DNA of 64,000 bases from the NCBI RefSeq assembly GCF_030272615.1, contig NC_081411.1:37978640-38042639 (forward strand), written 5' to 3'. The position numbers and the translations under genes were made by a program. The DNA comes from Cryptomeria japonica. Lineage: Eukaryota > Streptophyta > Pinopsida > Cupressales > Cupressaceae. Shown piece by piece: positions 23,067 to 34,828 of the stretch; positions within the stretch are counted from its first letter, which is position 1; the number at the start of each line of letters is the position of its first letter. The notes below the pieces were generated by a model. It was not told the origin of the DNA, did no database searches, and saw only the letters and a list, made by a program, of their open reading frames with translations.

Positions 23067-23540
23067 CTACCAAGATTTAGAATTATCTGGTACACTAGGT
23101 CTATAAACTAGTTCAACCCTGTAGGTGTCGGTTGTGAAATTTGGGTGAGGAACCAACAACGCTGTGGATATTGCCAAGGAATATGCCTTTGAATTAAACT
23201 CCCTAGGAATGGCTTCAATTGAAAAAGCATCGAAGGCTTCGATCTTGTCCCAAACATGATTCCTATAGTGTCTCACTCTCTCATTTTTTACCACAAATAA
23301 GCCCCTCACCTACTTAACAATAAGTTCTGCATCACCTCTTACCTTTAACATTTTGATTTGCAACCTCCTTGCTTTAGCCAGACCTAATAGCAAGGCCACA
23401 TATTCGGCCATATTATTCATGTTTTGGAATTCCAACTTGAAAGAATAAGGAATGACTTTCCCATGGGGAGGTATCAAAATGACCCCAGCCCCTGATCCAG
23501 AAGATGAACAACTCCCATTAAATTCCATAGACCTGAGTTC
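23067..23540 (-). pseudogene. Extra archaeal-type RNase H domain upstream of RT (element B)
   Basis: Contains EFNGSCSSSGSGAGVILIPP, LEFQNMNNMAEYVALLLGL, VRGDAELIVK and IPREFNSKAYSLA. This is the pattern of the RVT_3/archaeal-like RNase H found as a second RNase H in plant Tat-type gypsy elements. The catalytic positions are partly lost: the first Asp (normally F-D-G-S) is Asn and the last (normally A-D) is Tyr, while Glu of AEY and Asp of GDA remain. A stop separates the halves at about 23310. It lies between protease and RT rather than after the native RNase H. I am sure of the family and position, less sure of lineage. Confidence 0.8.
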
Positions 23541-24238
23541 ATTTGACTTATAGGTACATCTAGTAACATACTCTCATCTTGAGGGTGAGTTGATATCATG
23601 TAGTTGCTAAAGCCACAATCTTGATACAAAATTTGAGCTTTCAAATCATCAGAGGGAAAGACTGTGTACTTAGCCTTCATTTTAGGGTGCAAAAGGACTC
23701 TCTATTTTCCAACTATGATCAACGCTTAAGACCAATCCATCTTAATTTCCCCTCCCATGTCTTTACAAAAAGTGCGACTCAACAACATACCATAGCTAGC
23801 AGGAATGTCAGCCACTAGGATTGTCAACTTGATTCTATTGGCAGGATGTGCTACCAAGGCAACCTGCGCATCTTTAATTTTACCTAATAAAGGAACCTGC
23901 TTGGAGTCCATGGAGTAACATTTTCAAAAGGTCTTTGTTAGGGTTAAACCTAAAGCTTTTTCTATAGCTGAAGGCACGACATTGTTGGATGCTCCCGAGT
24001 CAATTATGCAATTACTCAACTTATGCCCGTTAATATATAAGGACACATAGAAAGGTTCTGGTTTATTTTCAAGGTTAGGTTCAAGCAGATCATCTTGTAG
24101 AGGAACAGTCTGCGATGAGCTCTTAGGAGTTACTAGAGAAGGACTGACATTAGCATGTGTTAGAGAATCAGTACTCATGGGTGTCTGGGTTTCACTTGCT
24201 AAGGCATGGGCATCATCCCCTTTGACAAATTCAACCAA
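23541..24238 (-). pseudogene. Element B aspartic protease
   Basis: Retropepsin-type protease that would cleave the polyprotein. NCIIDSGASNNVVPSAI carries the catalytic DSG at 24001-23993; a hydrophobic flap and ILVADIPASYGMLLSR follow after a stop at about 23912. The frame is continuous with the gag tail and changes near 23530, before the extra RNase H. Confidence 0.85.
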
Positions 24239-25640
24239 CCTATCTAGTTATTTTGGGTTTAATTTCAAATACTCAGCTGGAGAAATCTAAACACAAGATG
24301 TCTTGTAAAACTCAATGATATCAAAAGGGTTAGTAAAAGAATCAGAAATTAAAGGAGCAATTCCTGGAACCATTTTTGACATACCTCCATGACGGGTCAA
24401 GATTTCTTTTCGTCTCTCAGTACTGTGTAAGGGTGTTACAACATCTTGAGATTTCAAATTCTACTGAGTTCTTGTAAGAATTGCGTATGAGGAATCCTCT
24501 AAAGAGACCAACATGTTTCCTCCTCTTTTTGAGTTGGAGACATATTCCATATAATGAATTTTAGAGTCGCCAAGCATACTTTGGGAACCTACTTCATCCA
24601 CTTCTAAGATTGTTTCTCCTTTACTGATCATTTGAGAAAAATAAACCATCTCTGGGTAGGAAGAACCATCATGTTCATCAGTTAAATGAAACACACAAGA
24701 ATTTGCCTTGAGTGGTGGTGCTTCAATAGCAAGTCTTTGCTGAATAGGGGGTAATTGTAATTGTCTTCCTCCACCTCCTCCCTGTTGATTAGGATATCTC
24801 CTAGGAACATCTTGATATGGTTGGGAATAGGAAGTACTTACTTTAGGAGTCTACCTCTTTAGAGCAATTACATCATTCATTAACCGTTGAATAATAGGAT
24901 TTGAGGAAGTAGTGGGTTGAGCATTGGATGTTTGTACTTCTCGTTTCCATTTGCCCGCAGTAATCAAATCATCCTCTAATTCAACTGTGAGAGTTTTAGC
25001 GGCATTCAAAATCAGAAACTCTTTGCCTACGAATCAAGAAACTTATTTCAGAGGGCATTGAATTAATAAAAAAACATTTGAGATTATCATCAGAAGGTTT
25101 TTGGTTGACTAAAATCTTGTGTAGAATCTTATCAAATCTCGCTACGAAGTCCCTCATGGATTCAATAAGTTCCTTTTTCAATTGGGATAACTGAGCTAGG
25201 AGGGAGTGTTCATCTTCAGCTACCTTGAATCTAGCTTTGAATCTTGTCTTCAAATCCTGCCAGGTCGTTATCACACTATTTGGCAAATGATAAAACCAAT
25301 TAGCTACCACTCTTGTCAATGTTTGGATAAACAACCTAATAGCCACATCTTCATGTTGAACCACTATTACTCCACAGGCTATACTGAAAGCATTCAAATG
25401 CTCATCCATAGTGACCATCCCATCCTCATTAAATTTGGACAAATGATCTCTGGCAGCTTTTGGCAAGGGGTTAAGGTTCAAACCTAGGTTCAATAGGCCT
25501 ATGACTGCCCCCCACAGATTATTGTCTGCCATTGGAAGTATAATATTAAGAGGAGTAGGATTAAATGAAATGGGTATGGTAACACCATGCAGGACCAATG
25601 CTTGACAAACTGGAGACGCGGGTGATGACGCCAAAGGAGA
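24239..25640 (-). pseudogene. Element B gag
   Basis: The capsid-type gag domain (PF03732 type) reads from about 25634: VVANWFYHLPNSVITTWQDL, then FKARFKVAEDEHS and FVARFDKILHKILVNQ. A frameshift near 25010 moves into the linker, which runs with a few stops to the protease. A Gly/Gln-rich stretch (GGGGGRQLQLPP) is at about 24760. I see no CCHC knuckle. An upstream start is unclear because the leader has no clean ATG context. Confidence 0.82.
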
Positions 25641-26096
25641 TGGAGGTCTACTCCTTGCCCTTCATTGGGGTGAGAAGGTGGATTGGAAATTTAGATTTTT
25701 CAATTCTTCAAAGATGAAATCAGAAACCCCCCCTCTCCTTTGGGATCTAGTAAATGGCCTGGAGTCCAGAGTAGAGCAATCAAGGCAACAAATGTTTGGG
25801 AATCTGGAATTGATTATTAGAGATGTGGATAAAGAAAACCCTAGGAACTACTATTCTTTCAATGACTAACACAGGCTGATCTGATTACTCGACTTCTTCT
25901 ATGCCTCCAGGCTAGAGTATCCAGCTATGAGGTAATGTTACTTTGTTCCTCTTGTACCCAGTTTAGATTTGGTTGCAACACAGGCAAAAACCCTTCAAGA
26001 GGAAAAACCATTTATGAAGAATAGAGTACACTATAATGATGATCAGGTTTTTTAACCAATCATTCTCTTCGCTCCCTAGCAGAGTCACCAAAAATC
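25641..26096 (-). other. Element B leader and primer binding site
   Basis: Between LTR and gag. On the minus strand TGGTGACTCTGCTAGGGAGC (26090-26071) begins six bases after the LTR end CCAACA. It is closely related to the PBS of element E (TGGCGACTTTGCTGGGGAA), and both resemble the gypsy PBS family starting TGGCGCCGTTGCC. The rest of the leader has no supported gene. Confidence 0.72.
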
Positions 26097-26992
26097 TGTT
26101 GGTAAACAGATTTGTCTTTCCTTATTTGTTTAATCCTTAAGTACTACAGGTCATAGAAGGGCAGACAAACTTTCTACCAAACAGCTGGAAAATCATTTAA
26201 TTGATTAAGCTCTGAATTAAGGTACAACTCCCTCTAGTAAATATTCATTCGGCTCCAAATTACATATAATCAATAGAATGCTTTTCACTAGAAAGCACTT
26301 AAAGGCAATTGCATACACCAGTCAATACAAAATGAATGCAAGCACTGATCCATATATAACTTTTTATATAAAGCCGACAAACTTCATACGAACACTAAAA
26401 TAAAATGAAAAAGCTATAAAGATGAATTTAGCCAATAGTTTTCTGCACACATAGAAAGTATAATAGCACCTTCTCTGAAATAGATTTACACAGAAATCAA
26501 ACTTCATAAATCAAACACACAGATTTCAAACCAAAAATAGCTATTAATAAGATTTTGCATTCACCGATGGTCATCCACTTTTTGTATACACAAAATGTTT
26601 GTAGCTAATCTTAAAGATAGTCTTTTCAAAAAACTTAGTAAACCCCTTTAAAGTCATTACAAAAGATATTTATAGGTCACCAGACCCAATAGTTCTTTTT
26701 AACCAGAGTAAAAATTAACTCGTAAGAGTTAATAGAAAGCAACCCTAACTATATAACCAAAACTCAAAGAAAATAACTAGACTCACTAGCAGACAACTGC
26801 CAGCAGCGCTAGTCATGTCGTCTACTCGGTTCCGGTGTGATCTCTCGGATTGGTGTCTTAGACAGACACCATCATCACCTTGGCCACCCTCCACTCTCGA
26901 TGCACTTTTGAAAAATTCTGGATTACAATTACGTGTGGCAAACTGATATGAATTACTCTCTGCTACCAGAGTTCCTTCTTTGTCTTTACTAT
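26097..26992 (-). repeat. Element B 5' LTR, R-U5 and proximal U3
   Basis: In the minus sense this part ends CTGTTTACCAACA at 26097 next to the PBS. A TATA box TATAAATA at 26674-26667 would start transcription near 26640, giving R-U5 of about 540 bp. Upstream of the TATA box an open frame (about 26745-26992) reads out of element E's LTR and may be the C-terminal tail of the LTR-encoded protein at 39408-41400. The segment is cut at 26992 by element E. Confidence 0.65.
26667..26674 (-). promoter_or_regulatory. TATA box of element B LTR
   Basis: TATAAATA on the minus strand, preceded by GACC and followed about 30 bp later by sequence that reads into R-U5. Assigned from motif and position within the LTR. 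Confidence 0.5.
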
Positions 26993-29900
26993 TGTTCACC
27001 AAAAGTGATAACCCAAGAACACCTGCAATTGATCTATGAAGTAACCAATTCAATCTATGAAGAACCTCAGGGCTTGGACAACATGACAAGGATATGAATC
27101 CTTCTACTCTTCGGGCTCTACAAAACCTAGGTGGGTATACCTTTGATGTTTAGAATTAAACCTATTACAAACCTATGTCAGCATCAACATAAATAGATAG
27201 ATCTCACCAGGGCTCTAAAACAAGTAGTTTATTGCAGATGGGCTAAATCTACACATAAAACTCAACTATGCTTCAGCATGAGATAGATGAAACATTTCAA
27301 AACATAACATAAACTAAAGGTATTCTGATTGGATTTTAAATTGTTTAAGAATCCCCTTAATTGCAGAATCAGTGCCTTATCCAAGGGCAATAGAGTCACA
27401 CATTAAAATATAGATGAAAACTTATACTACAAATCCTTTTTCATTCTTAAGTATTCCTGCATTTAATGCCTTGCATAAATGCATTACTCAGCTCACTCAC
27501 AGAAAATATCAAATCCATAAACTATATTCCATTATTCATGATTTATTACAGAATTTAAATTCTTCCTTGAAGAATCCCTGCAAACAATCACAACTACCTC
27601 CTTGAGATAACAAATGTTAGCCTCCTTGAGGATCTGATTTGAATATAATGAAAATACAAATCCAGAGACAAATTCTGTGTGAATTTGTGCATGCCTTACA
27701 TACACAAGAACCTGCAACTAAGAACACCTATAGCAAATAATTGAACTCCATTACTAAAAGGAAAGCCTTGCTCTATACAATCTTGAAGAAAACTTAGAAT
27801 TGGAAGCCATGAAAATATGGAGCCATTCTCTAAATTTTTGGAAGCCTTACAAAATGAGAAGAATTGGGAATAAGGAGAGGGAAGAAAATCAAATCTGCAA
27901 CTGAAATTGCCAAGTATCTCCTCTCTAATTGAATTTCACTCCCATGGAAACTACTCTCAAAATATCCCACAATTGTCAAAATTAACTTTCTGATCGGATT
28001 CCTCATTCTGAGAGCTTTCCAGTGATATATAACACTTCATATTTTGGGCAAAAATGAGACCCTGAGCGAATTAATCTTTTATGTGTGCACATCATTTAAA
28101 AGTTTGAATTTTCGATATAGTCTGCACTATATGATAAACTGATTTTAATTTTGATTTTTGATCTAATTGTGCTCTGACACTTTGCCACGTGGTAGGACCT
28201 GATTGGTCGATGGGGTCCACTGGGCACCACCTGGGATGACACCTCGTCACTCTGCCACATGTCCGCTTGCTTGTCAGCAACCTCAACACCACCTCTACGT
28301 CACATCATCACCATCTAGCTTTTGCCATTTTGCGATGCTTATCCAGTGAGCATCTTCTTTTCACGAAGTCACGCAAGCCGTTGGATCTTTCAAACTTGTA
28401 AGGTCTTTAACCATCTCTATTTTCACATGTGCTTTTCACCATTTCGCGGCCTTTAACTCACGTGCATCTCACCTTCGCGGAGTCGCGCGCACCTTTGGAT
28501 CGGCTGGAACCTGCATGACCTTTACCTCTCTTCGTTGTTTCATAGGGTTTAACTAGTGGGCATCTTCAGGCTCCGAAATCAGGCGCTTCATGGGATCCTC
28601 TGCAACCTGCTCACTGGTTAACTTGGCCCTTCTCTGCAAAATTTTGCCCAGTCTGCCTTGGGAAGCATGCCTGCATGGGGTCCACCCAGTCGCCGCTTAG
28701 TCACCTCTTCCGATCACCTTGGGATCCAGGCCCATGCGTGGGCACACATTGGGCGCCCAACAACACCATCTGTCAAAAGCCCAGATGGCTTTGACATTAT
28801 AGATGGGTAAGGTTTTGCTTATAAAAATTAAAAACTAACACTTTCCAGCGAATGTGGCATATTGTGTTTTGCCTTGCACTATGCATTTCAAAGCTTCCCT
28901 GAGAGCTTTGATGGCATTTTCTTTCATTGCTTGGAAATCGATGTTCTTTCCAACCACACCACGTTGCAAGGGAGGATGCTAGAGGTTTCATGCTCACGTG
29001 AGGGAGAGGTGATTGAAATTTTTTTTTGTATTTGAAATTCAATGCTATTTTAAAAACCACGTTGCATTTGTTTGGAATTTTCTGTAGCTGTAATGGGGGG
29101 TTCTGAAAACTCTAATGCCCTTTTTCATCCACCATGCATAGAGAGAGTGAAGACTATGGTTTGCACTTGCTGAAGGCCATTTTAATGTGCTGCTACCCTT
29201 TCCACAGTCCACCACGTGAGCATTAGCTTTGCAAACTATGTGCTACCTTCTTTGCCAAACAATAAACTGTAACTCCTTTGCCAAATACAACATCCAGCAG
29301 GGAGGAGAGGAAAAATATGAGGGGGGGAAGGTTGTTGCAGTTTGCTTGGAGAATTTGAAACTTTCTACAGCCCCTTCTACGAAAAACATGATTTTCCACA
29401 ACATTAGACTGCAGCCCCCATTTGCCAAACACTACACAGCAGGACTTGGTTGCTGCTGCAAATTGCATCTTGCCTGAAGACCTCGTGAAAATTACCTTCA
29501 CTATGATGTAGAGGGAGGATACTGGTTTTTGCACTTGCTTCATATCTTCCAAACCTACAGCCCCTTCTCCATCCACCCACGACACCACATTCAGTAGGAA
29601 GGATAAGGAGGCACGTGAGGAGGAGTTTGACTAGCATTACACCTGCCAGATCTGCATTTGAACTTTGTTTTAAAAAACATTGCCTTCTAATGACCACGTA
29701 GGGAGGATTTGGCTTCATGCTTTCCAACACATTTGCTTGATTGCTTATAAAATTAAATGCCCACTCCATACTCCATGTTTTTCCCTTTGCAAACTCACCA
29801 TAGACGTGGAGGGAGATCTCTGGCTGGCAATAACTTGTCTTGCCTAGTCGAGCACACCAAAATCCAACCATTTTGGAACCACAAAATTAGCTGGTTCAAT

Positions 29901-31571
29901 AAGTATGAATGGCATTCCAGAGACTCCACTTTGTGTCCCCTGTGTCACTCTATATGATGGCGTGAAATAAAAAGAAGAGGTTACCTCAATTATGCAAATT
30001 CTAGTACTTAGGCATACATAAAATTCCCAATTTTCTCATCAAAGGCATACCATCATCATCTTCTCTTTACAATGATTAGACTAACAAATATCTAATATGC
30101 AACTTTCTCTAGCATCATCATTTGTCAAAAGGGAGATTGCATACCATGAAAACTGAACAATTCGCCACAAAAATTAGTGCACAAGCATGAGCCAGGTCGG
30201 GCCCCGAAGAGGGTCCGACTAAATTTTTTTTGGTTTTCATACAACGAACCTTTGAAGTGACTCACGGACCTCAAACACACCTTTGGAAATGATCGACATC
30301 ATTTTCAGATCATCAGACTGAATTTTGCAAACTCCAGACAATTACGCTACATTTTTGCATTTAATCGCGAAGACATATTTTTCAAACCTGTCAAAACACC
30401 TTTCTGGAGCTCACCATCTGATAGGCGTGTACTTTGATATGCAAGAATAAAATCTACCAAACGGTTTCTCAAGATGAGTCCCGAGCAAAGAGATATTAAT
30501 TTTCAAAAATGCCCAACTGGCTTTGTCGACACTGCGGACCTGATGAAGTCAATGTTCTAGCAACACATGATGCCCCTCTCAAAAATATCAAAGGACCTCC
30601 GTAGACCCTCAAATTTGAAACACAAGTACCTTGAAGTACATGTTAAAACTTTGAATTCTCGGTTTGACCAAAACCCTGACTGGATGCAAATGGCGTGCTC
30701 ATAAAACAACTACTTAAACTGATATAGCATTGAAAGTACAGATAACTGAAAATGATGGCTAAATGAACCCTTTTGAAAACCAATCAAACAGATTGATAGA
30801 GGCTTAAAATTTGAAACGTAGCTCATGATTTATACCTGTAATAACCTGAAGTAAATATTATGTCATAACACTTACTGAGGCAACTTTTACATTTGTGCAA
30901 AACAGGGCTCCGACTAGCTGTCGAAACAGGGACTAGTCAAACCACACAAATTGCAAATGGATTTGGCTTTGAAAACTAAGAAAATGGATTCGTTAGGACT
31001 TGAAATTTTGTAGGCTGACTCACATTTATGCATAGAATCCAATCCACTTGGAATTTATTCATGACGATCAACAGGGAAAAAGATGTAATCACTCAATGTA
31101 GGCTACTCAATAAAATCTGCATTTGTGCCTAAAATGCACTTTCAGCTCACCCCTCAAAATGGGTACCTCATAAACTTCTCCAAATTGAATTTTGAAAGTT
31201 GCACATCACTGAATAGGCCAAATGAAAAGTGTAGGACATGAATCCTGAGCCTTACCCTCTTAAAATCAACTGGCTCCATTTTGCCCTCTCGCAAACTAGG
31301 CCCTTCAAACTGACTCGTTTAGGTACTTTTCTGACATGCAAAGCAAAATTTCAAATTGGGCCTCTAAACTTGACTCAATTTTAATGAGTCCCAATAGTGG
31401 CTCTAATTGGGGATGGTTGATTGGTAGATCAACACAAGAATGTAGAATCTATGGTTAAGCAGACCACCCAAAAACGGATCATTCTTCTCTTCTCATCTCA
31501 TTTTGAAAATAGGGCTTCCTTATTCTACCCAAACAGTAGGGCACTTTATTGAAAACCACACAACTGAGGCA
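26993..31571 (-). repeat. 3' LTR of element E (left repeat)
   Basis: Aligns over its whole length with 34829-39407. It opens TGTTCACCAAAAGTGATAAC and ends ACACAACTGAGGCA. Indels occur inside but cancel out in total length. Open frames near 29223-29871 recur in the other repeat with substitutions and stops that do not look codon-constrained, so I do not call genes. A G-box-like CCACGTGG is near 28183. Confidence 0.85.
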
Positions 31572-31913
31572 AAGCAACTATACAATAGATACAGATAAAC
31601 TCATAATTGATTATAACTGCTCCACTTACAAACATTTACCTCTGTCAAAAATCTGATTTTCATCTCTTGATATCCTGATCCAAATAGAGGAACCTTTGAA
31701 TAACAACTAAGCATAACTTTTATAATCAACCTTTGTTGTTTCATTATTGCAACAACTAGTGTGCATACCTGTTGTCTTATTCTGAACTTTGTAATCACAC
31801 ACTACTTCAACACAAGTAAAAACATGAGACAATTCACCATAGAGGCCTTCCCACGAGCTACAATACACTTCATTATCCCAATCAATTCTACCACTTGCAA
31901 AGACATCATCATG
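31572..31913 (-). other. Element E 3' untranslated segment
   Basis: About 340 bp between the gag tail stop and the left LTR. No gene is seen. The bases next to the LTR (AAGCAACTATAC in plus sense) are not a polypurine tract complement, so the normal end of the internal region may be deleted. Confidence 0.55.
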
Positions 31914-33769
31914 CTAAACTTGAAAAATAAAACACTCATTCTCAACATTGCAATTCCTATCAGCACATGTCTTATTACCATTTAAATTAATAGAATGAGG
32001 GACACTACTAACCAACTGATGCAAACAAGGAACATGATCATTACAATCCAGATGTGATACTTCACTATGCTGATCACAGTCCATACTCTCCTTGTTTATC
32101 AAACTCAAAACTTCCGCATTCTCAAGATCCCATTCATGGAAAAGAATGCATACCTCTGGCTGAAGCAAATCCTCAGTTAAATCTTCTTCATCAAAACTTA
32201 CATCCACCTGAAACACTTCCATTTGTGGTCTAAAAAAGTCATCACATAACCCATGCCTCTTGTTTTCATCATGAAGTAAATTCTTACAACCCATGTTACT
32301 GCTGTTCGGAACTTTATCAACATTACAAACTTGTTCAACACAAGGGGAAATTTCATCATTCTCATCAATGAAATCAGCACCATGGATATTTGTATCAAAA
32401 GCAAAGAACTCCAAATCCGGTTCAAGCATACTATCGACATTCACATCCTCATCATGGTACTTGAAATTCTGAAAGCATCCAAATGTGGGTTCATTTAAAT
32501 CTAAAAATAGAACATTACCAACACTATCACAGATGTTCTTATCTTCCAAAACACTTCCATTTTCAGATTCATAACTGAGGCACGTAACTTGGTCTTCTCT
32601 TATATCATCTTCACAAGATGAATAATAAGAATTCTCATAACCATCATTAGCTACATGATTGGCATTCATTTACTGATCAAAAGGAAGTGAAACACTTGTG
32701 CCAAGATCGCTCTCATTCTGAAATTGATCTTCATTGTTCATTTGCATACCTTCAAGGTGCTGGGAATAGAACTCATTATCCTCATAATCAGCAACACCAC
32801 TCCATTCTGAAACACATTCATCACTGGGTATACTTGCACTGAACACATTATCAACATCATTCACAATTTCATTTTCAGATTTATCAGACTTAACCAAAAT
32901 CTGATTTTCATCATATTGCACAACTTCACTTACATAATCAACATTTGGTGATCCTTTAGTATTTGGTATTTGAACATCAAATACATCAGCAACATTTAAA
33001 GATTGATGGTCATCATTACCATAATTTTTATTGTTGTTAACCTTAGGAGATTCATGATTAACTTGGTAATTTGCAGTCACATAGTCAACATAACTGACAT
33101 AAAATCAAATGGTACATATCCCTTGTATATATCAATCTCCGTATCAGTATTATCACAACATTGCACACTAATCATTCCATCATTACTGTGAGAGGCAATT
33201 GACATTAACAGCAGAGGATCTTGACTCTCATTCAAATCTGAAACATATGCATGAACAAAACCATTTGGAACTGCAAAGCTTGATGCACCTAGATAAGGAA
33301 TGATTGGTTGAGCTTCACATGGTATTTCACCATTGAAGGTATTTTGACAAGAAACTACAAAAGACATAAATTTCTTGGCTATCCCAAATTTTAAATTATT
33401 TTCAATCTCTCTAGCTGTGTTAAAAGCTTCATACAAGGTTTTGGGTTCTTTGTTTCTCAATAGGAAACCCATCTTCTTACCAAAAGAACTCATATAAATA
33501 TCCAGGCATACTTTATCTTCAAACTTGTACTTTCTAGAAATTTTAGTCAATGCTTGTGAAAATCTGATGTTAAATGTTGGTATCAATTCATCTTCCCTAA
33601 TTTGTATATAAGTGAATTCTTTCAACAAGTCATAATCACTCACGTTCTCATCGAATTGATCCATGAAATCTGAAATCAATTCTTCCCATGAGGTAATAGA
33701 ATTCACTGGCAAAAAAAAAACCAATCTCTTGCATCTTCTTTCAATGACTAAACAAACAATTTCATGCAT
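31914..33769 (-). pseudogene. Element E gag with long acidic extension
   Basis: The N-terminal part (33769-33077) has the gypsy gag fold signature: SITSWEELISDFMDQF, then LIPTFNIRFSQALTKI, then LYEAFNTAREIENNLKFG. It is joined by a frameshift near 33080 to about 390 codons very rich in Asp, Glu and Asn with scattered Cys (for example DENDEISPC and SFDEEDLTEDL). A single TAA at 32670 lies in that frame. No protease, RT or integrase follows. The acidic extension has no known domain that I recognise. Upstream gag sequence (33770-34300) is broken by stops. Confidence 0.78.
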
Positions 33770-34828
33770 ATATCTTCCTCACAAATTTCAAATTCTCCTA
33801 TCAAATCTGAAACTATTTTCACATGTTAACATGCTGATTCTGATTTCTTCCCACTGAAAATTGGCAAATACTTTCTGATTTCTGTGGGTATGGGATTTGG
33901 GTAACCTGGAATACCTTAAAAGTTTAGAGCAGCATAATACTTCATAATGAAACTTCTCCTATTATATGGTTGTGACACTTCACCAAGCATGGCTCTATGT
34001 GGATAAGATTGGGGTTGAAAAACTTCACAACTCATTTCTTCCTACTCCCACAAATGATTATACAATCCTGGATAAAAAACTTCACGCACATATCCTTATA
34101 CTGAAACTATTCATAACATTGCTTGACACAAAGTTTTTCCTAAATTTGCATACTACGGAAGATCATAAACATTGGATATTTCAGCAGCATAGTTATGCAA
34201 ATTAATTTTTTGTGATTCCTCTTTCCCTCTAGACTAGTGTTGTTCACTAAATGGGAAAATGACATTACACATTCTAATTTTCAAAACAAACATCTTTGCA
34301 TTTGAAACCTCTGAAAATACCTAGAGATTTGCAGCTATAAACTCTTGTATATCTGGAGATTTACTTTACTTTTAGCATGATCTTTTATCACAAAGTCGCC
34401 ACCTCTTGCACAAAGGATATTTTGAACAGCAGAACCATCCAATCACAAATTTAATTCTCTTTACTCCTTCAATCTCACTGCAATCAACACTCTTCTAGGC
34501 TATTTAACACTGGTATGAACCACAGAGTCACCACCCAAATAAGGAATTGGGGAAAAATTCACACACAGCTGCAAGAACTTCTTGCAACTCTCAACAATAT
34601 AAATTCACTGTTACTCCTTCATAAAATATGACATGAAACACATATCATTCTGCAGATCCAGAACAAGGAGCATTTTCTTGACCATAAAACTACTTTCAAC
34701 TCTATGCATATGCATTGGACTGACTAACTGGATATGAAATTGACAGGAGGAAGAATACATTCCACTTCTAACCATATCAATCAAACATTTGAATCCATTT
34801 AATTCCCCAGCAAAGTCGCCATTTTTGT
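33770..34828 (-). other. Element E leader and primer binding site
   Basis: On the minus strand TGGCGACTTTGCTGGGGAA (34821-34803) starts seven bases after the LTR end TGAACA. It resembles the TGGCGCCGTTGCCGGGGA site of many plant gypsy elements. The remainder is leader plus the eroded start of gag; short plus-strand frames are not supported. Confidence 0.75.

Noticed and set aside
29223-29871. Open frames on the minus strand within the left LTR of E, repeated at 37037-37707
   Set aside because: Shared only because the LTRs are copies. The two versions differ by stops and frameshifts, and no domain is recognisable.
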